Source: Pseudomonadota bacterium
GTDB taxonomy: Bacteria; Pseudomonadota; Alphaproteobacteria; Acetobacterales; Acetobacteraceae
Reading direction: 5' to 3'
NCBI GenBank assembly: GCA_021805485.1
Contig: JAJZFF010000021.1
Coordinates: 1 to 5,301, forward strand
DNA length: 5,301 bases
In this document: in pieces, positions 1 through 5,301 of the stretch
Position numbering within the stretch: the first letter of the stretch is position 1
Layout: every line of letters starts with the position of its first letter
Notes under the pieces: model-generated
The model's input: the letters and a program-made list of their open reading frames with translations, nothing else
Databases searched by the model: none
Told to the model about the DNA's origin: nothing
Program-made: the position numbers and the translations under genes

Positions 1-1270
1 GCGCCTTGGATCGCCAGGAATGCGGGTAGGAGTGGAGGAATTCCTCGCGCCGGAGCAGGGCGCCGGCCTCGGTGAGCGCGGCGCAGACCGGGTCCGCCGC
101 CTTGTAGACATGCAGGCCGGCGAAGAGCGGCACGTCGGCGGCGTAGGTGCCGTCGTCGTTCACCGTTTCCGGCACCGCAATGTCGTGGGCGCGGCAGAGG
201 AAGAAATCGTCCTCGCCATGCGCGGGCGCCATGTGGACGAAGCCGGTGCCGGCCTCGGTGGTGACGAAATCGCCGAGCAGGAGCGGGACATCGTAATCAT
301 AGCCGTGGCCGCGCAGCGGATGGGCGCAGATGAGGGCGCCGAGATCCTTGCCGCGCAGCGTCTGCCCGACCTCGTGCGCGGTGATGCCGGTTTCGGCGGC
401 AAACGCGTCCAGCAGTTCGGCGGCGACCACGAGGCGCTCGCCCTTGCGGGCGAGGCTGTGCTCGGTGGTGTCGGCGATGCGGATCACGACATATTCGAAC
501 TCCGGCCCGGCGGCGAGGGCGCGATTGCCGGGGATGGTCCAGGGTGTCGTGGTCCAGATCACGATCGCGGCACCGTCGAGATCGCCCTCGATCACCGGGA
601 AGCGGACCCAGATCGCGGTGTCCCGCCGGTCCTGGTACTCGACCTCGGCCTCGGCCAAAGCGGTCTTCTCGACCGGGCTCCACATCACCGGCCGCAGCCC
701 GCGATAGAGCGCGCCGGAGGCGGCGAATTTGTGGATTTCCGCCGCGATGGCCGCTTCGGAGGCGAAATCCATCGTGGCGTAGCGGTTCGTCCAGTCGCCC
801 TCGACGCCGAGGCGCTTGAATTCCTCGGCCTGCACGTCGAGCCAGTGCTGGGCATAGTCGCGGCATTCGCGGCGGAATTCGAGAATCGGCACCTCGTCCT
901 TGTTGCGGCCGGCCTTGCGGTAGCCTTCCTCGACCTTCCATTCGATCGGCAGGCCGTGGCAGTCCCAGCCGGGGACGTAGTTGGCGTCGAAGCCGGCCAT
1001 CTGGCGGGCGCGGTTGATCAGGTCCTTGTGGATCTTGTTCAGCGCGTGGCCGATATGCAGGTTGCCGTTCGCGTAGGGCGGGCCGTCATGCAGGATGAAG
1101 GGCGGGCGGCCGGCGGCTTCGGCGCGGAGCCTGCCGAACAGGCCCGACGACTCCCAGCGGGCCAGCGCCTCGGGCTCGCGCTTCGGCAGGTCCCCGCGCA
1201 TCGGAAAGCCGGTTCGCGGCAGGAAGACGGTGGCGCGGTAGTCACGCGGGCTGGACGGCAGGTCGTTCAT
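1..1270 (-). CDS. ileS: Isoleucyl-tRNA synthetase, N-terminal 423 residues (partial at window edge)
   Basis: This cytoplasmic class Ia synthetase charges tRNA-Ile with isoleucine. The frame is open from the ATG at 1270-1268 down to position 2, so the C-terminal half lies off the left edge. Seen in the translation: the catalytic HIGH motif in GNLHIGHALNKI (H72-H75), GWDCHGLPIE (residues 101-110), and the CP1 editing-domain signatures WTTTPWTIPGN (239-249) and GTGFVHMAPAHGEDDF (341-356), with the acidic pair D354/D355 at the proofreading site. The N-terminal stretch TVFLPRTGFPMRGDLPKREP is of bacterial IleRS type. Family members are about 940-970 residues, so under half is present; KMSKS and the anticodon-binding and C-terminal domains are not visible. 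The start is supported by GGAG seven bases upstream. It is divergent from msrQ. No substitution is seen in the motifs examined, so it should be a functional housekeeping gene. Confidence 0.97.
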   Translation of the reverse strand, partial: MNDLPSSPRDYRATVFLPRTGFPMRGDLPKREPEALARWESSGLFGRLRAEAAGRPPFILHDGPPYANGNLHIGHALNKIHKDLINRARQMAGFDANYVPGWDCHGLPIEWKVEEGYRKAGRNKDEVPILEFRRECRDYAQHWLDVQAEEFKRLGVEGDWTNRYATMDFASEAAIAAEIHKFAASGALYRGLRPVMWSPVEKTALAEAEVEYQDRRDTAIWVRFPVIEGDLDGAAIVIWTTTPWTIPGNRALAAGPEFEYVVIRIADTTEHSLARKGERLVVAAELLDAFAAETGITAHEVGQTLRGKDLGALICAHPLRGHGYDYDVPLLLGDFVTTEAGTGFVHMAPAHGEDDFFLCRAHDIAVPETVNDDGTYAADVPLFAGLHVYKAADPVCAALTEAGALLRREEFLHSYPHSWRSKA

Positions 1271-1277
1271 CGAAAGG

Positions 1278-1281
1278 CTCC
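1278..1281 (-). promoter_or_regulatory. Ribosome binding site of ileS
   Basis: GGAG on the minus strand lies seven bases upstream of the ileS ATG and fixes that start. The GGAG can pair with a CUCC just upstream (plus-strand 1278-1288, CTCC-GGC-GGAG), a small hairpin with a 3-nt loop that could partly mask the site. The hairpin may simply be chance in GC-rich DNA. Confidence 0.7.
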
Positions 1282-1307
1282 GGCGGAGGAAAGGACAGGC
1301 GTGCGAT

Positions 1308-1330
1308 CCCGGCCCTATTGCAGGACCGGG
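1308..1330 (-). other. Hairpin in the ileS 5' leader
   Basis: This is an imperfect inverted repeat: CCCGG (1308-1312) pairs with CCGGG (1326-1330), then one C/A mismatch, then CCT/AGG, closing a 5-nt loop. It lies 38 bases before the ileS start and would be transcribed in the leader if the proposed promoter at 1386-1415 is used. No U-run follows it on either strand, so it is not a standard intrinsic terminator. A role in leader stability or translation control is possible but not shown. Confidence 0.4.
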
Positions 1331-1385
1331 CGGCGAATTCGCGGGACCAGGCAGGCGGCGCGCCATGCGGATGTCATGGCGAGAG

Positions 1386-1415
1386 GTTATGCGAGCCGCC
1401 ACCCCGAACGGTCAA
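1386..1415 (-). promoter_or_regulatory. Candidate sigma-70-type promoter of ileS
   Basis: On the minus strand TTGACC (1415-1410; five of six consensus bases) is followed after an 18-bp spacer by CATAAC (1391-1386; four of six). Transcription would begin near 1379 and give a leader of about 110 nt containing the hairpin at 1308-1330. The -35 element is close to the alphaproteobacterial TTGAC core; the -10 is only moderate. This is the best match I found in the divergent region, by eye only. Confidence 0.35.
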
Positions 1416-1470
1416 GCGCGGAATGTTGAACGGATTTTTGCTCTCATCCGCATCCAGATGGGGGTGGCGG
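1396..1470. repeat. Perfect 10-bp inverted repeat in the divergent intergenic region
   Basis: CCGCCACCCC at 1396-1405 is the exact reverse complement of GGGGTGGCGG at 1461-1470, with 55 bases between the arms. The arms enclose the candidate -35 of ileS and an AT-richer stretch around 1424-1446. In an msrQ transcript starting upstream of 1396 they could form a long-range stem in the 5' leader; in DNA they could be paired protein sites. In GC-rich DNA a repeat of this length may also be coincidence. Confidence 0.4.
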
Positions 1471-1518
1471 GACGAATTCAGGGCATATTTCTGCGCTCAC
1501 AACGGAATTCGAACCGCC

Positions 1519-2403
1519 ATGCCGAACGCCGCCCTGCCCGCCGAAGCCCGATCCCGCCCGAAGCGCCAGGCCCGCATTTTCGGCGCCCCCTGGCGCACGC
1601 CAGCCGGGCGGTTTTCCTGGCTGAAGACAGTTACCCTCGCGCTCTGCATCGCTCCCGCGGGTTACATGCTGTGGGAGCGGCAGGCGGGGGCGCTCGGCGG
1701 CAGGCCGACGCATGAGCTGATGCTGCAGACCGGCTTCTGGGCCATCCGCTTCCTGCTGCTCGGCCTCGCCGTGACTCCGGCGCGGGCGGTGTTCGAGTGG
1801 ATGCGGGTGGCGATGCTGCGGCGGATGCTCGGCCTGGCGGCGGCGTTCTACACCTTCGCGCATGTGTTCCTGTATGCGGCGGATGAGGGATATGCCATCG
1901 GGTTCGTTTTGAATCAGATGTTTACGGTGTTTTACCTCATCCTCGGTACCATCGCGACGATCGGGCTGCTCGCACTGGCCGGGACCTCGACCGACGCGGC
2001 GATGGCGCGGTTGGGGCGGCGATGGAAGGCGCTGCACCGGCTGGTCTACCCGATCGCCGCTCTCTCGATCTGGCATTTCTTCCTGACCCAGAAGATCGAC
2101 GTTTCGGCGGCGATGGTGCCGTTCGGGCTGTTCGTCTGGCTGATGCTCTGGCGTCTGGCGCCGCCCGGGTTCCGGCGCTCGCTGGCCGGCATTCTCGCCC
2201 TCGCCCTTGGGGCGGTGGCGATCACCGCGGGCGGCGAGGCGGGTTGGTATGCGCTGAATTCCGGCATCGACCCGTGGCGCGTGCTCGATGCCAATTTCTC
2301 GACCGCGCGGATCAGCCCGGCGGCGTTCGTCGCGGCCGATCTGGCGCTGCTGGCGATGCTGGTGGCCGCGCGGCGATTGCAGCGCCATGCGGCTTCGGGC
2401 TGA
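1519..2403 (+). CDS. msrQ: MsrQ/YedZ-type haem b membrane subunit, with C-terminal extension
   Basis: MsrQ is the inner-membrane b-type cytochrome that passes electrons from quinol or flavin to MsrP, the periplasmic molybdopterin enzyme that repairs methionine sulfoxide. Evidence: TGFWAIRFLLLGLAVTPAR (residues 71-89) is typical of the family. Candidate haem-ligand histidines are H115 (FYTFAHVFLY), H173 and H186 (ALHRLVYPIAALSIWH), spaced 58 and 13 residues apart; the E. coli ligands H91, H151 and H164 are spaced 60 and 13. About eight hydrophobic segments are visible, roughly at 34-52, 72-90, 104-122, 134-153, 174-190, 197-212, 219-236 and 268-284. At 294 residues it is longer than the usual ~200; residues 213-294 add two helices around a GWYALNSGIDPWRVLDANF loop. 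I believe long forms also occur in other alphaproteobacteria. The ATG at 1519 was chosen because MsrQ-like sequence starts after it; its Shine-Dalgarno is weak (GGAA). No msrP is adjacent in this window. A related ferric-reductase-like role is the alternative. Confidence 0.85.
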   Translation: MPNAALPAEARSRPKRQARIFGAPWRTPAGRFSWLKTVTLALCIAPAGYMLWERQAGALGGRPTHELMLQTGFWAIRFLLLGLAVTPARAVFEWMRVAMLRRMLGLAAAFYTFAHVFLYAADEGYAIGFVLNQMFTVFYLILGTIATIGLLALAGTSTDAAMARLGRRWKALHRLVYPIAALSIWHFFLTQKIDVSAAMVPFGLFVWLMLWRLAPPGFRRSLAGILALALGAVAITAGGEAGWYALNSGIDPWRVLDANFSTARISPAAFVAADLALLAMLVAARRLQRHAASG

Positions 2404-2456
2404 ACCGTCACATCCGCGCCATACCCGACTCGGCCGCGCCCTGCTAGCAAGGGATC

Positions 2457-3716
2457 ATGGCACGCCCCGCGCCCCGTCCGATCGCGCGACTGTTGTTGCT
2501 CGCGCCCTATCTGGCTGCCGGCCTGGCGCTGGCCGGGGCCGTGGGGGCGCTGGGGTTTGCCCTGATACTGTCGGGCCGCGTGGCGGTCGCGGTGCCGGAC
2601 CTCGGCCCGGCGGGTGGGCTGGCGCTTGCCATCGATCCGGGCCGGGCAGGCGTGGCCGCTGCCGTGCTGGTGGGAGGCGCTGCTGGTCTGCTGGCCGCGC
2701 CGGGGCTTGGCGTTTCCGTGGCGCTGCTGCTCGCCGGTCTCATCGCTATTCTCGCGAACAATCTCTACACGCTTGTTTTTGCGGCATTGATCGTGGGGGT
2801 TCTGACCGTTCGCCAGCGGGCGGCGACCCCGGCCGCGCTGGCGGTGCTGCCGGCGACCCTGCTCGCGCTGGCTGAGACGCTCGGGCAACCCGGCATCCCG
2901 CTGGCGGCCGGAGCGGCACTGTTTCCCGCCGGGTATCTCATGGCCGCGCTGGGCGGGGATCTGCTGCGGTTTGCTCAAGGGGCGGCGCTCGGGCTTGCCG
3001 GGCTGGCGCTGATCGCGGCGGGGCTGGATCACGGAGCGGCAATGCGGCTCGCGCTGGAGGTCGGCGCGCTGACGATGCCGGTGCTGGCGCTCGCCGCATC
3101 GCTGATCGAGGACGCGACCGGCTCGCGCGCGCCGGACTGGCTCGGCGGACTCGCCCGCGGCATGCCGCGTTTCGCGCTGTGCTTCGGCGGCGCCGTGTTC
3201 GGGGCGAGCCTGCTGCCGCCGGGGCCGGGATTCGTCGCGTTCCATCTTGCGTTCGACGCGGCTCTGCGGGCGGGCTGGCCGGGCGAACTGGCCGCCGTCG
3301 CGCTCGGCTGCGGTTTCGCGCTGGCCGGATTCGGGGCGATGGGAGCCTTCGCGATGGTCTGTCTCGGCCGGCCGCGCAGCCTGCGCGCCGCCGCCGCCGA
3401 GGATCTGCCGCGCCGCGATCTGGCCGCACTCGGCCTGCCAGTGGCCGCTGCTGCCGGTCTCGCCCTGGTCACGGCGCCGTTTCTGCTCCTGATCCCGCTC
3501 GGCGTGCTGCTGGGGCTCTGGCGCTGGAGCCTGCGGGCGGGGCCGATCGAGGCGCCGCCCTTCGAGGACGGGTTCGCCCGGCCGCCCGCATGGTTGCCGT
3601 TCGGCGATCCGGCGACGCAGATCAACGCGACGGGATTTGTTGCCCCGCTGCGGGGGGCCGTATCGTGGTGCGCCCGGCGGGTCGATGCATCGCGCAGGGG
3701 CTGGCGGCGGTCATGA
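2457..3716 (+). CDS. Shortened HyfB/HycC-like (antiporter-type) membrane subunit
   Basis: This is a hydrophobic inner-membrane protein of 419 residues with roughly ten membrane segments. It resembles the HyfB/HycC antiporter-like subunit of hydrogenase-4 and formate hydrogenlyase. Matching parts: LALAIDPGRAG (55-65, the family's LRLDxLSAF region), WLGGLARGMP (228-237; family ERLGGLIRRMP), LLPPGPGFVAFHLAFDA (252-268; family LPPLNGFVSEWLLFQA), and a C-terminal QINATGFVAPLR (388-399; family QYTATGFxxPLR). HyfB is about 670 residues, so some 250 are missing from the middle. No WLPxAHxxAP motif is present. The WELMS glutamate position reads ALIVG (110-114), DLKRLLAYSS reads DLLRFAQGAA (168-177), and HALFKGLLFLGAG reads roughly EVGALTMPVLALAA (201-214). 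Proton translocation by the usual route is therefore doubtful. AAGGG lies three bases before the ATG. The stop overlaps the next start (ATGA), which implies translational coupling. Family assignment is good; function is inferred. Confidence 0.75.
   Translation: MARPAPRPIARLLLLAPYLAAGLALAGAVGALGFALILSGRVAVAVPDLGPAGGLALAIDPGRAGVAAAVLVGGAAGLLAAPGLGVSVALLLAGLIAILANNLYTLVFAALIVGVLTVRQRAATPAALAVLPATLLALAETLGQPGIPLAAGAALFPAGYLMAALGGDLLRFAQGAALGLAGLALIAAGLDHGAAMRLALEVGALTMPVLALAASLIEDATGSRAPDWLGGLARGMPRFALCFGGAVFGASLLPPGPGFVAFHLAFDAALRAGWPGELAAVALGCGFALAGFGAMGAFAMVCLGRPRSLRAAAAEDLPRRDLAALGLPVAAAAGLALVTAPFLLLIPLGVLLGLWRWSLRAGPIEAPPFEDGFARPPAWLPFGDPATQINATGFVAPLRGAVSWCARRVDASRRGWRRS
3652..3657 (+). repeat. 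G6 tract near the end of the HyfB-like gene
   Basis: Six consecutive G lie in codons 399-401 of the HyfB-like gene, 56 bases before the next start. The downstream gene's frame is open upstream across this point, so one extra G here would fuse the two products in frame. Confidence 0.6.
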
Positions 3717-5029
3717 GTGCGGCCGTTCTCGCCAGCCGGACGATCGCGACCGGGTTGAACATGGCGTTGCTGGCGGGACTTGCGGTGCTGCTCGAATGTG
3801 TCCGCGTCAGGCTGGGGGGGCAGATGGGGGGCGCGTCCGGCGTGACGTTCGCGCAGCCCTTGCGCGATCTCCGCCGCCTCGCGCGCAAGCGTCGCATCCG
3901 CCCTGCTTTCGCCTCGCCGCTGCACGGTGTCTGGCCGCTGGCCGCCATGGCGGCGACGGTCATGCTCATCGCCGTTCTCCCCGGTTTTGCCGCCGGGCAG
4001 CTGACCACCGGGGTTGTTGGCCCGGCGCTGTTCATCGGCCTGCTCGGGCTCGGGCGGGCGATGCGGGTGATGGCGGGGATCGACGCCGGGACGGCCGGGC
4101 CCGGTCTAGCCGCCGCCAGGCTTGCGACATCCGGCCTCGGTGCCGATCTCGCCTGGCTCGTCGCTTTCGCCGCACTCGCCGCCGCGCCGCGCGGGGTGAC
4201 GCCGGAAGCTGGTTTCGCGGCGCTCGGGGTGTTGCTGACCTGGCCGGTGGCGGCGCCGGTGCCGGGCGATTATGCCGGGCCGGATCGCGCGGTTTTCGTT
4301 GCCGAAACCATGCTGCGCCGGGTTGCCGCGCTGGCGCTGCTGGTCGCCCTCGTCGCGCCGGCTGGCCTCGCGCGTGCCGCGACACCGCTGGGTTGGCCGG
4401 AGGGCGTCGTGGTCTATGCCGCGAAGCTGTTGATCGCGGCGGCGGCCCTGGCGGCGCTGCGGCTGGTTCTGCCGCGCGGCGCGCCGCGGACCGGGATGCT
4501 CCTCGCTCTGGCGGCGCTGGCCGTTGCCCTGTTCGGCGGCGTTGCGCCGGATCGGCTCGGCCTCGCGGCGGGGCTGCTCGGCGTGATCGGCGGTGCGGGT
4601 CTGCTCTGGCGGCGCTGGCCGGCGGAGCAGGCGCTCGCGCTGCTGCAGGGCGGCGCGGCGATGGTCGGGTTCGGGCTGGGCGATGTGAAGGGCGGGATCA
4701 CGATTCTCGTGGGCGTGGCGCTTGCACGCGTCGCCGTCGCGCTGGCCGGGCCGGGGCGGCTGCGGATCTGGGCGATCGCCGCGATGGCCGGGCTGCCGCC
4801 CTTCGGCGTGTTCGCGGGCGATTTCCGCATCGTTGGCGCGGCCTCGGCGCTGTCGCCACTGCTGGCGGCTTGCCTTGTCGTGCTGATCGGTGGGGGTGGC
4901 GTGTGCGCGCTGATGGCACCGGCGCCCTCCGGCGGCGCGGAGGGCACGCCGATGCGCAGGGCGGTCGTGCTCGGTCTGCTCGTCCTGCTGGTCGTGCTCG
5001 GCGCGGCGCCGGTGGCGGGGCTGCGATGA
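3713..5029 (+). CDS. HyfC (NuoH-like) – HyfF C-terminal fusion membrane protein
   Basis: This 438-residue inner-membrane protein joins two Hyf-type subunits. Residues 1 to about 275 match HyfC/HycD, the NuoH-like subunit that anchors the soluble arm: QPLRDLRRLARKRRIRP (48-64; family QPYRDLLKLLRKExVRP), LGLGRAMRVMAGIDAGTA (111-128; family LGRFFLALAGLDTGSAF), DYAGPDRAVF (186-195; family YSGRxLAL) and LRLVLPRGAPRTGMLLALA (249-267; last-helix region). Residues from about 280 to 438 match the C-terminus of HyfF: AAMVGFGLG (315-323) and AAMAGLPPFGVFAGDFRI (356-373; family ALAGLPPFGLFLSEFLI). HyfC is about 315 residues and HyfF about 500, so the second half is heavily shortened, and no HyfD or HyfE is recognisable. 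The conserved HLELTMxHEAM loop of HyfC is replaced by a short neutral stretch (VAAPVPG, 179-185), and the HyfF WLPxAH and NHAxxK segments are missing. The ATG at 3713 overlaps the previous stop, and the stop overlaps the next start. N-terminal start and HyfC identity are well supported; the HyfF origin of the tail is likely. Confidence 0.7.
   Translation: MSAAVLASRTIATGLNMALLAGLAVLLECVRVRLGGQMGGASGVTFAQPLRDLRRLARKRRIRPAFASPLHGVWPLAAMAATVMLIAVLPGFAAGQLTTGVVGPALFIGLLGLGRAMRVMAGIDAGTAGPGLAAARLATSGLGADLAWLVAFAALAAAPRGVTPEAGFAALGVLLTWPVAAPVPGDYAGPDRAVFVAETMLRRVAALALLVALVAPAGLARAATPLGWPEGVVVYAAKLLIAAAALAALRLVLPRGAPRTGMLLALAALAVALFGGVAPDRLGLAAGLLGVIGGAGLLWRRWPAEQALALLQGGAAMVGFGLGDVKGGITILVGVALARVAVALAGPGRLRIWAIAAMAGLPPFGVFAGDFRIVGAASALSPLLAACLVVLIGGGGVCALMAPAPSGGAEGTPMRRAVVLGLLVLLVVLGAAPVAGLR
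3814..3831 (+). repeat. Paired G7 and G6 tracts in the HyfC-like N-terminus
   Basis: A run of seven G (3814-3820) is followed, after CAGAT, by six G (3826-3831). They encode the LGGQMGG stretch between the first helix and the QPLRDL motif. The frame is correct on both sides, so no error is evident in the given sequence. Such runs are prone to replication or transcription slippage and to sequencing error. Confidence 0.6.
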
Positions 5030-5301
5030 GCGACGCCGAGATTGCCGGTCTGCTGGCCGCATCCGAGGTCGAGCCCTGCGGCGGGGCGGCGCTGCATCTG
5101 CTGGCGCCGGCGGACTGGCTGCGGCTGGCGATGCTGGTGGACCCGGCGGACTTCGCCGGGCTGTTCGTGGCCGATGGCCGCGCCCATGCGCTGTATTTCC
5201 GCGCGGCGCCGCTGCTGGTCGCGGTAACGCTGGCGGACAAGGGGTTTCCCGCCCTGTCCCCGTCCATCCCGGCCGCCGCCTGGTTCGAGCGGTTGGCCGC
5301 C
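5026..5301 (+). CDS. HyfG/HycE-type large subunit, NuoC-like N-terminal domain (partial at window edge)
   Basis: This is the first 92 residues of a protein running off the right edge. GLFVADGRAHALYF (45-58) followed by PLLVAVTLADKGFPALSP (62-79) and IPAAAWFERL (81-90) matches the NuoC-like (30-kDa subunit) domain at the start of HyfG, HycE and related group 4 hydrogenase large subunits, where FPSLSPxxPAAAWFER is characteristic. In the family this domain docks the catalytic NuoD-like domain to the membrane arm, on the cytoplasmic side. The ATG overlaps the upstream TGA (ATGA), so it is translationally coupled to the fusion gene; the Shine-Dalgarno is a weak G-rich stretch. The NuoD-like part, with or without the two CxxC pairs that bind NiFe, is outside the window. 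It may therefore be a true hydrogenase subunit or a cysteine-less Ehr-type relative. A separate NuoC-only protein is also possible. Confidence 0.8.
   Translation, partial: MSDAEIAGLLAASEVEPCGGAALHLLAPADWLRLAMLVDPADFAGLFVADGRAHALYFRAAPLLVAVTLADKGFPALSPSIPAAAWFERLAA

Larger units (their letters stand above)
1271..1518. promoter_or_regulatory. Divergent intergenic region between ileS and msrQ
   Basis: These 248 bp separate two divergent genes and must hold both promoters. The part at about 1421-1515 is visibly richer in A and T than the coding DNA, as expected for a promoter. I could not identify a convincing -35/-10 pair for msrQ: TTGAAC at 1426-1431 and CATATT at 1484-1489 are both present but are not spaced as a pair. 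No T-box-like leader, tRNA or small gene with coding character is seen here. Confidence 0.5.

Noticed and set aside
1271..1400. T-box or amino-acid riboswitch in the ileS leader
   Set aside because: T-box leaders are essentially a Firmicutes/Actinobacteria feature, and no specifier-loop or terminator/antiterminator pair is seen.
20..1429. Long plus-strand open frame opposite ileS
   Set aside because: It is antisense to a clear IleRS with all catalytic and editing motifs. Its translation is low-complexity Gly/Ala/Arg sequence typical of mirror frames in GC-rich DNA.
1318..1518. Upstream ATG at 1318 as the msrQ start
   Set aside because: The extra 67 residues are Arg-rich, unlike MsrQ, and would overlap the ileS leader and promoter region. 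The ATG at 1519 gives the normal MsrQ N-terminus.
2440..2453. TGCTAGCA palindrome between msrQ and the HyfB-like gene as a terminator
   Set aside because: The palindrome has almost no loop, there is no U-run, and it abuts the Shine-Dalgarno of the next gene.
1444..3245. Two long minus-strand open frames opposite msrQ and the HyfB-like gene
   Set aside because: Their products are Arg/Gln/Pro-rich with no membrane or domain character, while the plus strand encodes recognisable families.
2457..5029. The two Hyf-like membrane genes as pseudogenes
   Set aside because: Both frames are uninterrupted over more than 1.2 kb each, keep hydrophobic periodicity and family end motifs, and are joined by exact ATGA overlaps. 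Decay would be expected to break these.
4106..5187. Minus-strand open frames opposite the HyfC–HyfF fusion
   Set aside because: They are low-complexity Arg/Gln/Pro/Ala shadow translations; the plus-strand frame has family motifs and coupled starts and stops.

Overview
The base composition is very GC-rich, with strongly GC-biased third codon positions. Together with an IleRS N-terminus of alphaproteobacterial type, this points to a high-GC alphaproteobacterium. Acetobacteraceae or a nearby Rhodospirillales lineage (Acidiphilium-like) is my best guess, by resemblance only. No mobile element, CRISPR array, tRNA or rRNA is visible.

Layout. Positions 1-1270 on the minus strand hold the first 423 codons of ileS, which runs off the left edge. 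Positions 1271-1518 are a divergent intergenic region. It carries a plausible ileS promoter, an ileS leader hairpin, an ileS ribosome binding site and a perfect 10-bp inverted repeat. From 1519 onward all genes read on the plus strand. They are an MsrQ/YedZ-type haem b membrane protein (1519-2403), a shortened HyfB-like antiporter-type membrane protein (2457-3716), a protein joining a HyfC/NuoH-like half to a HyfF-like C-terminal piece (3713-5029), and the NuoC-like start of a HyfG/HycE-type large subunit (5026 to the right edge). The last three are linked by two ATGA stop/start overlaps and must be one translationally coupled operon. msrQ sits only 53 bp upstream and may be its first gene.

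The main point of interest is the condensed hydrogenase-4 / energy-converting-hydrogenase-related membrane arm. In E. coli this arm is five genes (hyfB, C, D, E, F); here it is two. Both antiporter-like pieces lack the WLPxAHxxAP helix-loop segment and the conserved charged residues of proton channels. The HyfC half also lacks its conserved Glu-rich loop. The reading frames are nevertheless long, intact and tightly packed, so this looks like a reduced, repurposed complex rather than a decaying pseudogene cluster. Whether its catalytic subunit still binds NiFe cannot be seen, because the window ends before those cysteines.
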